Positions 23,140 through 34,070 of a DNA stretch of 64,000 nucleotides are shown here, piece after piece. Made by a program: the position numbers and the translations under genes. The notes beneath the pieces were generated by a model. That model was not told where the DNA came from, ran no database searches, and was given only the letters and a program-made list of their open reading frames with translations. How positions within the stretch are numbered: position 1 is the first letter of the stretch; every line of letters begins with the position of its first letter. This stretch comes from Eulemur rufifrons (Eukaryota > Chordata > Mammalia > Primates > Lemuridae), in assembly GCF_041146395.1 (NCBI RefSeq), contig NC_091010.1:49930001-49994000 (forward strand). The letters are read 5' to 3'.

Positions 23140-25470
23140 GTGAATGCGCGCAGCTCTCCCACCGTGTTCAGAGCTGGCTGCTGACGGCAGGCCCTGAGAG
23201 CCACCCGCCCCAGATTACAGAGTGGGAGGATGATTTTTGGGGTGGGGAGCAGTAATTACAGCAAGAGAAGACGTAGCACTTCCAGAGGAGGCTGGAGCAA
23301 AGCACACGATGCCTCTCTGGCCTGTAATCTTGTCGACCTTTTTTAAACCCCAGCATTACCAGCAGACCCTATTTTTCCTTCCTCATCACATAGCTGTGTC
23401 TTCTCCTGCCATCCCAGGTCACCAGTGGGGCCCAGAAACCTCTCAGCCCCTCTCCCTGGGGGCCCACAGTCCCTGCCAGTGTCTCTGGGCCACTGTGTCC
23501 CTCATAGCTTCCGAGGCCCTTTGGGAAGGGCTTGCTTAGGCTGGCGCCTGACGGAGACACACAGAGACACCTACGTCCCAGGAAGGGGGCCAGCTCCCCC
23601 CCAACGCCATGGGCCAACTCTAGCTAAGGACGTCCCTTCCCCCTGCTTCCTTGTCTGCTGAAACAAACACCGGATCTGCTGCACAGGGCTCTGGGGGCCA
23701 GGAGAGGAAGGCCCCGGACAGAGAACATGCTTGCAATTCACCCAGCACCCTCCACAGCGTGGCTCCACGCTGCCTCTTCATTAAGAGGCCGGTATGTAAA
23801 CTGGCAAGCTGGTACAAAGGAACCAAGTATGCCTGCTGTCTAAAAATACACCCCTCTAAGCTTGTAAGGTCATGAGGCCGTCTGCAAGCTGGCAGCGCCT
23901 ACCTTGATTATGGTATAGGTTCACTTTTCTCCCTAAGCAACCTCGCTTCTCCATGACTCATCAGCCCAGGAACTGGATAGCTGTGGGGGGGACCGACTTA
24001 GCTATTAGGACGAGGGGGCTTTCTGGAAGCCCAGAGGCCCAGTGCCAGCCAGCACAGAGACACAGATGGCTTAGAGTGGGAGGGGACCTCGCACAACCTC
24101 TGCACAGTGAGTTCAGCTTTCTGCTCTGCTGACTGGCTTCTGAAGTCCCTCGGTCCCTAGTCGCAGTTGTTTGCTTTTTACATCAGCAGCTACACACTCT
24201 ACTTCACTCCATAATGACCATTTCCTCCCAGGGAGCCTCCTCGGGCCAGCGAACTCAGGATACACAGGAAATCTACTCCAATCCCAGGATGGGCAACAGG
24301 AGATGGATTTTCCACAATAGTCTTTTAAAACAAGGCAGAGAGTTCCACGTAAACAGTAGGCTGCCCCGAGAGGCTGCTGACACTACCATGCTTGGTCCAC
24401 TGTCCTAAAGAACTTCATTTCCACCCACCTCTCCAAAACCCAGAAAGCACAATACACTTGTGAAACAATTCTCCCTGGGTCTCCTGTATTTCTGTAAGTA
24501 AACAAAGCACTAACTGCCTTTTTGTTTGGGGTTATCTTTTCAAAGATGTTTGCGTAGCAAACAGCCTTACAAGACAGACGTGGTGTCTTGCTCTGTAGCA
24601 CACGGTAGGTTTGCACGTAGCCTTGGACTAGTGACAGTGTCTCCCTTCAAAGCAAGGGCGCAGGATGGCTTGCTATCCATCATAAAAGATGGGGGCTCCC
24701 TAAGATCTGGGCCCCTCTCCTATAATGTAACTCACTGCACCTGCTGGTGTTCACCTGAGCCCACCGTGTCACCCCCATGGAACTTGGAGGCAACAGAGGC
24801 TGGCAGAAATGTGCTGATGCTCTTGCTGGTCACTAAGCTATAATTAAGTCTTGTCTCTGACCCAAGAGTAAGGGTTTTCTGTCAGCATCCATGAAACAAT
24901 GGTGAGCGAACTTAATTGGCTTTCTAATAGGGCAAAATCTCAGTTCTTGACAATGCTATTCCTACTAGTGTCAATATCCAAACGCCAGGTCTGCCCTGTT
25001 TCCAGCAAACTCAGGAGAAGCCCCAAATTATAAAAACTATATGTAAATCAGGGAAATAATTACTTTAAAAAAAGTTCTTTGTTTTGCAACAGGATTTATT
25101 ACATGCTCCCTTTAAATAGAATACCCCTCAGGACACCTAAAAGATGATGGATTTGTCCCAAACAGCTGAATTTACACCAAAGGCTTCAGAAATACGCCTT
25201 CATGGAAAACGAGTTTCCCCGGTGCCTTTTTGCTGAGGTGGGAATGCCAAGAGGTCAGGCCCGGGAGTGGAGTTTCCATGGACTGCTACCAAGCCGCCGC
25301 CTCCTTCCTAAAGACCAGCTGGCCCGCTTGTTTAATAGCACTCTCCACCTCCATAAAGTAAAATCAATTGCTCAGGCCTGTGGTCTAGTTAATTGAGCTC
25401 TGTCCACTCCAGTTTCCTGGTTTTGATAACACACTGTAGTTACATAAGATGTTACCGCTGCAAGGGAAGT
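23140..25470. other. Unannotated intronic stretch, possibly conserved in part
   Basis: No gene and no confident repeat. The segment near 24840-25400 is A/T-rich with several homeodomain-like TAATTA/TTAATTG motifs (for example 'ctagttaattgagctctg' near 25385) and is a reasonable place to look for conserved non-coding sequence. Confidence 0.45.
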
Positions 25471-25477
25471 GCTCGAT

Positions 25478-25600
25478 GGTGGGGAGTGATTTGACCTCTC
25501 CTTAAAATGAGAATGATGCCACCTACCCTGCAGGATGGTGCTGGAATTGCAGGGTAGGAGTGTAGAGTGCTTAGTATTTTTGCAATCTCTTGTGAGTCTA
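25478..25600 (+). mobile_element. Probable MIR fragment
   Basis: 'gagtgatttgacctctcctt', 'aaaatgagaatgatgccacc' and 'gtagagtgcttagta' keep the order of a forward MIR 3' half. Confidence 0.55.
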
Positions 25601-26065
25601 TAATTACTGCAAAATCAAAAGTTTTTAGAAATGCTGGGACTGAGAAAACCAAATAGGCAATCTTGTTAGAGTCATAATTAAAGGATGAGAGCGCTCTGAA
25701 AGCTTTGGGGCTGTCTTATTTGTAATCATTGAAATAATCATAAGCTAAATGGTGTAGTTGCAAAAAAAAAAAAATCAATTACTCAGTGCTGGTTAGCTCA
25801 GCCACTCAATGGAATAAGAGAGTTCTTAAAGGTCACCTGACTCCCCTTGAGGTTCGGGCCACCTCCCCACCCCAAACTGTGTTCCTGTGGCATGGGACAG
25901 CACCGGCAGCTGGAGAGAGGGCTGGGCTGCTGGGTGCATGGTTTCAAGCAGAGCCTCTCGGGTCCCTAACCTGGGAGGGGTGGAGGCAAGAAAGTGGGGA
26001 CAAAGACAGAGTCTAGCCGAGGCTGGCGGCGGCGATTCCTCCCCACCCAAGGTAAGAGGCAGCGC

Positions 26066-26102
26066 ACGATAGGAAGTGAGGGTGGCCCTCACTTCCTATC
26101 GT
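26066..26102. repeat. Perfect 17-bp inverted repeat with a 3-base spacer
   Basis: The left arm 'acgataggaagtgaggg' (26066-26082) is separated by 'tgg' from its exact reverse complement (26086-26102). It would form a 17-bp hairpin stem in single-stranded DNA or RNA. Each arm contains GGAAGTG, an ETS-family core, giving two cores on opposite strands. It abuts a MIR-like segment. No mobile-element family I know explains it. Confidence 0.97.
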
Positions 26103-26225
26103 TAGAGTGATTGACTTCTCTCTAACATGGGCATGATGCCACCTGCAGTGAGGCTGGAGGGGAGGTTTGCAGAGTATGTGGCTCGGCACCTACTAGCAGC
26201 TCAGTAAAAGTGTCTGTCTCTATGG
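26100..26225 (+). mobile_element. Probable MIR fragment
   Basis: 'gattgacttctctctaacat', 'gggcatgatgccacctgca' and 'ggctcggcacctactagcag' followed by 'ctcagtaaaagtgtctg' match the 3' half of a forward MIR, parallel to the one at 25478. Confidence 0.55.
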
Positions 26226-26334
26226 GAGAACAATCAACCAGTCTCAGCACGGCACACACTATGTGTCTGGCCCCATGATAGGGACATGAAAGGCGTGGAT
26301 AAGGGCCTTGTCTCCAGGGAGGCCACAAAGGTCA

Positions 26335-28300
26335 GCACAAGAGACGGGTGTGTCTCGCTCACTCTCACAGAATGTGGGGTTAGAGGCGCAGGCAGGGAGG
26401 GAGTCCCTCCCCTTCCCCTGCCCCCCGCCTCCCCCAGGGTAACCAGGCCCTGGAGTAACCCTCTGCCCCTTCCCGCTCAGAGGTCAGATTTCTTTCTGGG
26501 GCTGCCTTGCTGGGGAACTGCCAGTCCCACATGGGGTCCGTAACTTCTCCGTGTCTCTCCCGTGGGCTCCCAGGCCTCACCAAGACCGGCGGTCCCAGGC
26601 ACAGTGCATCTTCCTCATCCCCAGGGTCCACAAAGGCAGGTACTAGCTCCGGTGAAAACAACTGGAGGCCCTCTTAAGGGCAGTTCCCCTATAAACTTTT
26701 ATGAGGGATTTGATTGATATGCAAATTCAAGACCCCTGGGTCTACAGGTGTGCTGGCCCCCCCCAATCTAGCACCCTGTTGGGCCAGCTCACAGACCACC
26801 CCCAGCCCCACCCTCTACCCCAGCGCCACTGCACAACACCCACCTGTCCCCCAAGAGCCAGTGGGCACTGTCTGGGGTCAGCTTCTCCAGGGATGGAGCC
26901 TCTGCCTTTGGTCACAGAAGCCCTGGGCACACACCACTTTTCAAACCCACAGACTGACCCTGACCTCAGGCGATACATTCCCCAGACACATCACAAGCCT
27001 GTGTCCCAGATCCCAAGATTTATGCTCATGCGCAAGATTTTCTGCCAGGATTTGACTGGCAGATGAGTGAGCGTGTAACCAAGCCACGGGCTCCCTCTCG
27101 TCTCACAATTCCTCCACCAGCCAGTCAAACGTATGTGCGCCTCCAGCCATGAGCCTGAGGCCAGGTGGGCCTGACGCTCCAAGCACATCCCCAGATCCAG
27201 GCAGCAGACAAAATTGAGACTCTTCTAGAAAATAATGTGTACTCTCTGCTTCTTCCCCTTTGGTTTTCCTAGCTCTGAAATTTCAGGCGAGGCAAAGGCT
27301 GGTAGAGCCGTTCCCAGGGTGGACCCTCCCTGGGGTTGTAAGAGTGCTTGGGTTCTCTGGGGTTCTGCGGAGTCACTGCTGCCAGGGGTGAGCCTGGGGA
27401 CGCAGCAGGTGACTTCAGACATCCTCCCCAAGGGGAGGGGGATGGAAACAGTACCTCAAGCTGGTGTTAGGTCACAGGGCAGATGCCACAGGTCCCCTGC
27501 CCAGAGCCCCTATCCCAGCTAAGTCTCCTCCCCTCCGCTGCTGGGAGTGTGGGCTGCTAACGGCTCACAGCTGCCCCCTTCAGACCCACACCCGGGCCAT
27601 CGGGAGCCACTGTGCCCACACCCCACACCCTCTGTGCGAGGAGGCAGCCCACGGACAACGGATGACTGATGTAGGAGTATAGAAGTTGTCCCCTAAGATG
27701 GGACAACTCTGTGGTGCCCGGGCCGCCCTACCCAACAGCCCCAGTAGACACCTGCTGAATAGTAACGAGGCGCTTGTTCCCTGGAGGCTGGCCGAGGGGA
27801 CAGGGGAGAAGCCCATTCTTCCTGAGTAAACAGGCAACCTTCCTGCCCTAAGGCCAGGCCACCATGGCCTCGTGTTGTCTCTGGGACATTTGTGCCCACA
27901 GCATCCTAGCTGGGCTCCCAGCTCTGTGTGGGCAGAGCATCTATGATAGACTGTGTTGGAGCCACATCTAAGGATATTACAAACCTGGATGCTGGACTTT
28001 GCAAAGACTCAGTAGAAAGCCAAGCAAGGCATGAAAGTCACCGCATCTTAACTCCCAGCCAGGAATGGAGGAAGCACCAGGGGCTGAGACGCCCTACTGA
28101 CTGGTTCTGGTCTTGCCCAGACTATGGGATTCACAGGCTCTTCTCTATAGCTAAATTAATTCTCTCCAGCTATAGCACAAGACTCTGAGGAGAGGCCGTG
28201 ATACACATGCATGTATCAGTGCTTCTGAGGATGGGGGGAGTGTGAGAAACACCTTCCAGAGAGCAGCTGCTGGTGCCCCAGGTTTGTTTCAAGTCGACAA
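26335..28300. other. Unannotated intronic stretch
   Basis: No gene and no confidently named repeat. A short reversed-L2 trace precedes it at 26255-26335, and another lies at 28310-28420. Confidence 0.5.
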
Positions 28301-28514
28301 GCAGGTACCGACTGACGGCTGGCAGCATGCCAGGGGCTAACGAGATGCAGACCCTGCTCTTCTCGAAGGTCCGACTGAGAGCTGGCCCCAGGCTGGCCCG
28401 TGAGGTCCAGAGCCGGCACTAACCCGGGGGAAGCCCACGTGAAGGGAGCTGCCCCGGGGAAGGCAGGGGGGCTGGAGCGCCCGGAGACGGCATCGCCCGC
28501 GAGGTTCAGGGCAG

Positions 28515-28700
28515 AGCCAGCTGTGGAGCAGGAGGCCTGAGTTCACGCCTCAGCTCCGCCACGTTTATGGGCAGTTACTTAACCTTTCTGAACCCCAACA
28601 TCTTCATCCCTCAGAGGGAAATTACAATGCACGCCTCAGTGTGAAGATGCATGGACGATAACAAACAAGAAAGCAGTCCGTAAGCTATAAATCTCTACAC
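28515..28700 (+). mobile_element. MIR SINE
   Basis: 'gcctgagttcacgcctcagc', 'tccgccacgtttatgggcag', 'ttacttaacctttctgaacc' and 'cagagggaaattacaatgca' give a forward MIR, less than 600 bp on the 3' side of the exon at 29245 in gene orientation. Confidence 0.77.
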
Positions 28701-29244
28701 AAACTGAAGACATCATAGTAATAACAGGTTTCCCACCCACCTGGGGAGTTTTCCTCTAAATTACAGAACATAACCAATTGCCTTAAACATGTTCCAAAGG
28801 CTACAAGCTGCCTCAGCTGTGCAAGGTGACGCAAGGACGAGACGAGATCAGACCCGGGGAGTGCGCTCAACTCAAGTTCTCTGTGATTAGAACGGGAGTC
28901 AGTGGACACAGGTCAGCCTGTAGCTCTTCATCCGCTCATAGGAGAACCTGGTCTCTCTGTGCTTTTTGTGAAAAGGAAACCAAAGTCCCGGAGCCTGTGA
29001 AACTCCTCAGAAGCTACAAGCCAGGGGCCGGCAGAGATGGTCTTGCAATGGCGGGAAAAGCTGCTTGGAGGACAGTGGCCTTCAAAATCAGGGGCTTCCA
29101 AATCCCTCGAGGAAATGTTAATATGCGGATTCCCAGGTCCACCCCGCCCAGAATGTCCAGCTTGGTCACCAGCCTCTTCTTGGCCTAAGGAGCATCCTTT
29201 CCCAGATTGACCCCATGCCCTCGGCAGGGCCACCCACAGCTTAC

Positions 29245-29320
29245 CTGGGAGGAAGGGGATGATCCTTTGCTTGGGGTCCTTCTGGCCACCTTCAATGGGA
29301 AACTTATCCAAAAGCTGCAT
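29245..29320 (-). CDS. SH3PXD2A: SH3PXD2A exon, PX domain residues 52-77
   Basis: A 76-bp exon that begins in phase 0 with ATG (Met52) and ends in phase 1 after the first base of the Gly77 codon. It encodes [12 protein letters not shown], then [19 protein letters not shown] contains the PxxP motif (P73-P76) typical of PX domains, a loop between the helices next to the lipid pocket. The acceptor is 'ggcttctcag' and the donor is 'gtaagc'. The reading frame stays open past the donor into intron, so naive gene finding would call a longer false protein here. The ATG is internal to the normal protein. Leu55 and Ile60 match TKS5; TKS4 has Met at both positions. Confidence 0.97.
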
Positions 29321-29846
29321 CTGAGAAGCCAGACAGAGGGACAGGATTCAGAAGACTGGAACGGCCCTCATCGTCCCTTCCCACTCCACTGCACTGCTCC
29401 AGGGCCCCACTGTCCTCACACGGATGAGTGACGCCTGAAATCCCTCATTTCACAGACGATTAACACGCCACATGGGGCGTGAGAGGGAGGAGGCCAGAGC
29501 TCTCTGTGCATCAAAGGGGGTGTCTGAACAATCTCAGGGTGGGGTGGGGGGGCCGGGGGAGGTGTCCGGGGATGCCCCAGACAAGGCTAGGGTAGGGACC
29601 AGCAGGCTTTCAGGCCAGGCTGCAGGTGGGGTTTCCAGAGGCTTCTCTGGGCTCTGTTTCTTTCATATTTCATCTGCAGGATGAATCCTTCAGCCACCAG
29701 CCAGCCCAAACCCTCCTGGGCCGGGACGGGGAAGGCCCCACCTGATGATCTAGACAGACCACCCACCCTCCAGAACCGCTCAGTGGAAACAGACCCAGAT
29801 GTTATTTCAATTGCAAAACCAAATCCACCTCGTTGCCCCCACTGCT

Positions 29847-29892
29847 GGAAGAACCCCTCCCCCACTTCCGGAAGACCCCCTCCCCCACTTCC
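29847..29892. repeat. Two tandem 23-mers
   Basis: Copies at 29847-29869 and 29870-29892, each starting 'ggaaga' and ending 'cccccacttcc', differ at one base. They lie about 530 bp upstream of the exon at 29245-29320 in gene orientation. Confidence 0.9.
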
Positions 29893-30189
29893 TATCTTCC
29901 CACCCTGACATCGCTGCTGTGTTTCCAGGGGCAGACCTACTGGAAGAGTTTCCAGGGTTCTGGAGGAACAACTGTGTTTTCTTCTGCTATTCTGGGCTAA
30001 AACTCTGTGTAAACTGGAAAAACACACAGGAGACAGGATGGCCCAGGCCAGGGCCTCTGTGTGTGGAGAGCTCCCTCCTGAGCCACGGTGGGAGCTGGGA
30101 CAAGGTGGACAGAGCCAGCACCTGGTCGGGCCACCCAGCTGTGTGACCTCGGCCGAGGCTTGGAGCCTTTCTCGCACGTGACATCTGAA

Positions 30190-30775
30190 GTCCATTCATT
30201 CCTCCATCCCTTCAAATACCTATCGAGCACCTGTGTAGAGCACTGGGCCCTATGGAAGGAAGAGACAAAGTCCCTGTCTGAGGGAGTTGACATTCTAGTA
30301 GAGGGAGACAGGCAATAAACAAACACATGTCACATGTGAGGGGAGATCAATGCTTCGATGAAAAATGATGTAGGATGAGGTATGGGGGCAGGACAGGGGT
30401 TGTTACTTTACACAGGGTGGTGAGAAGGCCCTACTGATCAGACGGCAATTCAGCAGAGGCCCGCAGGAGGTGAGGAAGAACCCCGATGGAGGGAGAACAT
30501 TCCAAGCAGGGGGAACAGGAAGTACAAGGAGCTTGAAAAGGCCAGCGTGGCTGGAGCGACCGACGAGAGCCAGGGACAGAAGGACAGGCAATGAGATCTG
30601 AGAGGCAGGACGGGCCAGACTCAGGGTCTACCCTGATTGAAGGGGAGGTCCTGAAGGGTTCTGAGCGGAGGAGAGAGACGATCTGACTCGGGCATTGCAA
30701 AGGTGGCTCTGGCCACAGTGTAGTGAACGGACCACAGGGCAGATGCAGGGGGATCAGCCAAGAGCCCACTGAAGG
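30190..30775 (-). mobile_element. L2 LINE, long reverse fragment
   Basis: A good series of reverse-L2 landmarks: 'gagggagttgacattctagt', 'agagggagacaggcaataaa', 'ggagaacattccaagcaggg', 'ggccagcgtggctggagcga' and 'aggagagagacgatctgac'. Confidence 0.75.
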
Positions 30776-30816
30776 CGACCTGCACCAAGGCGTCGGCACT
30801 GCAGGTGGTGCAAACT

Positions 30817-31205
30817 GGTTTGCGTTGCTATACAGGAATACCTGAGGCTGGGTAATTTACACAGAAAAGAGGGTTCTTGGCTCATGAGTCTGCTGTCTGG
30901 AAGCCTGGGCATGTGGTAAAGCCTCAGGCAGCTTCCACGCACGGCAGAAGGCCAGGAGGAGCCAGGGTGTGCAGAGACCACGTGCCAGAGAGGAAGCAAG
31001 AGAGAGAGGGCACCGAGGTGTCCGGCTCTTTTTAACAACCAGCCCTCATGGGAACTAATAGAGTGAGAACTCGCTACCATGGGGATGGCATCAAGCCACT
31101 CATGAGGGATCCGCCCCCATGACCCACGCCTCCCATCAGGTCTACCTCCAACATCAGGGATCAAATTTACATGGGTTTAGGGGACAAACGTCCAAACTAT
31201 AGCAT
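30817..31205 (-). mobile_element. MaLR solo LTR (MST/THE1-like), reverse orientation
   Basis: The plus strand shows the reverse complement of a MaLR LTR: 'aatacctgaggctgggtaat', 'agcctcaggcagcttccacg', 'tctttttaacaaccagccct', 'actcatgagggatccgcccc' and 'ggggacaaacgtccaaacta' near the end. It is a solo LTR with no internal region, oriented the same way as the host gene. The promoter and polyadenylation motifs of the LTR appear degraded. Confidence 0.88.
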
Positions 31206-31217
31206 GGTTCTAGGCTA

Positions 31218-31220
<3 letters not shown>

Positions 31221-31249
<29 letters not shown>
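31221..31249 (+). repeat. (TG)n microsatellite
   Basis: Fourteen uninterrupted TG units plus one T, just after the LTR. It is likely length-polymorphic. Confidence 0.98.
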
Positions 31250-31254
<5 letters not shown>

Positions 31255-31579
31255 CATCCGTCCACCCACCCACCCATCCAGCTCTAACACATGATTTTGG
31301 GCCTGTCTCTTGCACAACCATTGCCCAATAGACCCAGGCCATTCACATCTCACACATGAAGGGCAGGTCATTGGTGAATTCCATTCAAAACTAGACAGAG
31401 ACTGTACCATGATTAACTTTCACTTCCCTGAGTGGACGATTTTAAAAAGCTGGCTCATGAGTTTTCAATGTTATAAGTTCAGCTCTCAAACATTTCATAA
31501 TTGCCTGCTTCATATAAATACAGCTGCTGGGCCATAAGACTATAAACTTGTACTTAGGATTTTTTTTTAATTAATTCAT

Positions 31580-32160
31580 TTGCAAATAAATTCTACACAG
31601 ACAAGAACTCCTATTTTCTCCTTTTCCCATTTTCTTCACAAATATTCTATTTTTATAGATTTCATTTTTCTATTACATGAGCAATTCATGTTCACTGAGG
31701 GGGGAAGAACTAGAAATTACAGAAGCAATGGGTAGTTAAAAAGAGAATAAGAATCAGTGAGTCTCTCTCCCTGAAAAAGTGACATTCATGTTTGGGGATA
31801 TATGTCCTTTCTAGGCATTCTTCCACACACGTAAATAAAATGAACTTATCAACACTTTTTATATTACATAATGAACATTCTTCCATGTCAATGAACGTTT
31901 CCATATTGCTGTTCTTCACTGAGACACACACTTTCAACGTTTGGATGGGCCACAGTTTACTCACTTACTCTTCTACTGTTGGAGGTTAGGCTGTTTCTGA
32001 CTTTTCACCACTGTATATTATACTACGGTGGACATCCTCGTCCAGTGTCTGTGCACACTTCCTTAATACCAATGTATTCTTTTCTAATATTTGTTTTATC
32101 TTATTGTATCCCATACATATTTATAAGTGCCTTAAATCTCTTCCAGACGAACAAGAGTAA
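31580..32160. mobile_element. Possible ancient LINE-type fossil
   Basis: A/T-rich with 'atgaacattcttccatgtca', 'gttggaggttaggctgtttc' and 'tggacatcctcgtccagtgt', a layout seen in many very old L1-like 3' regions. The region at 52560-53130 has a similar layout. Family is uncertain. Confidence 0.4.
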
Positions 32161-32559
32161 ATAGATGCATAACTACTGCATGTAGGCCAGGCCGGAGGCC
32201 CCCGTGCAGTGCATCCATAAGGCTCCTGGCAAAGAGATACAGAGGTGTCTGGGGAGAAAGGGAGGCCCAGCAACATGCCCAGGTGTGGGGTGATCTGCCC
32301 TTATCTGAACCACCTCTCTTCCAAAACAAGCTGACAAGCTGTGCCCTGACACGCTGTGGGACCTCACCCATGTTGCTATTAATGTATCTCTCTGGGGCTT
32401 GAGGGAGTTCGGCTACCTAAAGTTTAAACTTCCCCCAGCTCTGACACACATATGATCTCTGACTCCTGCATTCCCTTCCAGACATAAGAGCCTGCGATTC
32501 TCAGCAGCAGTGCCTGGGGAACGCATGCTGAGAAGACCGGCAGACGCAGGCAGTTTCAC

Positions 32560-32690
32560 ATGTTCATTGCTTTCCTCCAGAAACATGTGCTACTTGCCTT
32601 CTAGATGCCAGGCCCTCTGCTAGGTGCTAGAAATAAGCCGAACTGCAGTCTTTACGTCAAGGAGCTCAGGATCTAGCTCCAGAGCCCTGC
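32560..32690 (-). mobile_element. L2 LINE fragment, reverse orientation
   Basis: 'gatgccaggccctctgctag', 'gtgctagaaataagccgaac' and 'tcaaggagctcaggatctag'. Confidence 0.55.
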
Positions 32691-32693
32691 TTC

Positions 32694-32840
32694 CTCACCT
32701 TCAGCATGCACACAAGCACCTCACGACAGTTAATGCGCAGGCTCTGACTCAGTGAGTCGGGGCCTTTCTCCCAAGCTCACAGGTGATGCAAAAGCTGCTG
32801 GTCTGTGGGCCACCGTCCTAGTAGCAAAGCTCTAGAGCTG
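32694..32840 (+). mobile_element. MER5-like hAT fossil
   Basis: 'gctctgactcagtgagtcgg' and 'aggtgatgcaaaagctgctg' followed by 'gtctgtgggccaccgtcc' resemble a truncated hAT-Charlie fossil. Confidence 0.5.
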
Positions 32841-32842
32841 TG

Positions 32843-33168
32843 CTCTCCTAGATGGTAGCAACCAGCCACATGTGGCTATTGAGCACTTGAAATGTGACCT
32901 GTCCAAATGGAGACGTGCTACACATGTAAAATGTGCACTGTGTTGCAAAGACTTAGTGCAAAAAAGAAAAGAATGCAAACTATCTCATTAATAATTTTTT
33001 GTACTGATTGCATGTTGAAATGAGACTTTAGATAAATCAGGTTATAAATAAAAATACTTTAAAAATTAATTTCACCTATTTCCTTGTACGTTTTTAAGCA
33101 GCTCCTAGAAAATTTTAAGATTACATTTGTGGCTCACATATTTCCATTGGACAGCGCTGCTCTAGAGC
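32843..33168. mobile_element. hAT-type DNA transposon fossil (MER3-related)
   Basis: Begins 'gctgtgctctcctagatggt' and 'agccacatgtggctattgag' and ends 'gtggctcacatatttccatt' then 'ggacagcgctgctctaga'. The two ends are roughly inverted copies of each other, as expected for a non-autonomous hAT element. The internal part is A/T-rich. Confidence 0.7.
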
Positions 33169-33171
33169 ATA

Positions 33172-33295
33172 ATGGTTCTCACAGTGTAGTCTGAAGTCTG
33201 TTCACACCTGACTCACCTGGCACAGGGTGGTGGGGTGGGGATTCTTAGAAATGCAGATTCCTAAAGGCCACCAAGAAGTTTGTGAACCTTAGATC
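33172..33295 (+). mobile_element. MER5A-like hAT fossil
   Basis: 'aatggttctcacagtgtagt', 'gactcacctggcacagggtg' and 'cttagaaatgcagattccta'. It directly follows two other hAT fossils. Confidence 0.6.
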
Positions 33296-33299
33296 TGGT

Positions 33300-34060
33300 G
33301 CTAGAAACAGACAAGCGAACTCTAGAGTGATGGGAAATGGTGAGGACAGATGAACAGGATCCTGTGGGAGCCGGAGGAGGAGGTCAGGGAAGGCTTCCTG
33401 GAGGAGGTAAGCCAGCTTGGTCTTGGCCGAGTGACAGTCACATTCCCTGCACCTTCCTTGCCAAAGCGCAGTCTGAATTCCCTCAGTGGGTTCGCGTGCC
33501 TCCTGGAAGGTAGGAGTCATCTGATAGCTCCGCAAATAAGGAGGCAGCACTGAGTTTTCCTCCAAAGGGCCTCCTGGGGGTGCTCTGCAGTGGCCTCTCT
33601 CCCCCCTCTTCCTTCTGTAACATTCTCCTCTTCCCCCACCTCAGGCTTTGTCTGCCCCCCACCCCACGAGGCCAAGACAAGCCCACCTGCTGAGAGTACT
33701 GGGTCAACAGGTTCTCTCCAGAGCCACAGCCCCCAGCTGGCCCACTCCCCTAGCCCTCAGGTGCCAAGCCCAGCCACACCTGTCACCTCGTCCCAACTCC
33801 GCCCCTTAGTCATCCCCACAGCCAGTGGCCAACCCGCTGCCAGTGACGTCTTCTCTGCCCACAGGTCACCTTTCAAGGAAAGCAAGTCCCCTGGCTCGGA
33901 CTCCAGAGCAAACCAAATAAAGGCGGCCCAGCCGAGTTCACTCTGTGTCATCAACTGTGGGGGGGGCCCAAACTACACAGGTCAGCGTCTCGGCCCCCAG
34001 TATGGCAGAGTGACGGGTGGTGGAATAAACATCTGGGGTCATGCATGATATACAGCACAA
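33300..34060. other. Unannotated intronic stretch
   Basis: No gene. A short reversed-L2 trace lies near 33350-33420 ('ggtcagggaaggcttcctgg'). The region 33590-33960 is C-rich without a named repeat. Confidence 0.5.
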
Positions 34061-34070
34061 ATGTCACCCC

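Larger units (their letters stand above)
3933..29244 (-). other. SH3PXD2A: Intron between the residue 52-77 and residue 77-102 exons
   Basis: A 25,312-bp phase-1 intron splitting the Gly77 codon (G|GC), with donor gtaagc and acceptor 'tctcttccag' on the minus strand. It contains three full-length Alus, an Alu monomer, several MIR/L2 copies, an MLT1-like LTR and two MER5-like fossils. No independent gene is visible. Confidence 0.93.

Noticed and set aside
28928..29320. 130-codon minus-strand protein starting [12 protein letters not shown]
   Set aside because: Only the first 25 codons are real coding sequence. A consensus donor (gtaagc) ends the exon at 29245, and the rest is intron read-through. 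The ATG is internal Met52.
29587..30195. 202-codon minus-strand open frame
   Set aside because: Low-complexity, no domain that I recognise, ends in repeats, and no splice or promoter support.
31154..31410. Peptides with HTHTHT runs
   Set aside because: They are translations of the (TG)n microsatellite; the same applies to the CA repeat at 49241.
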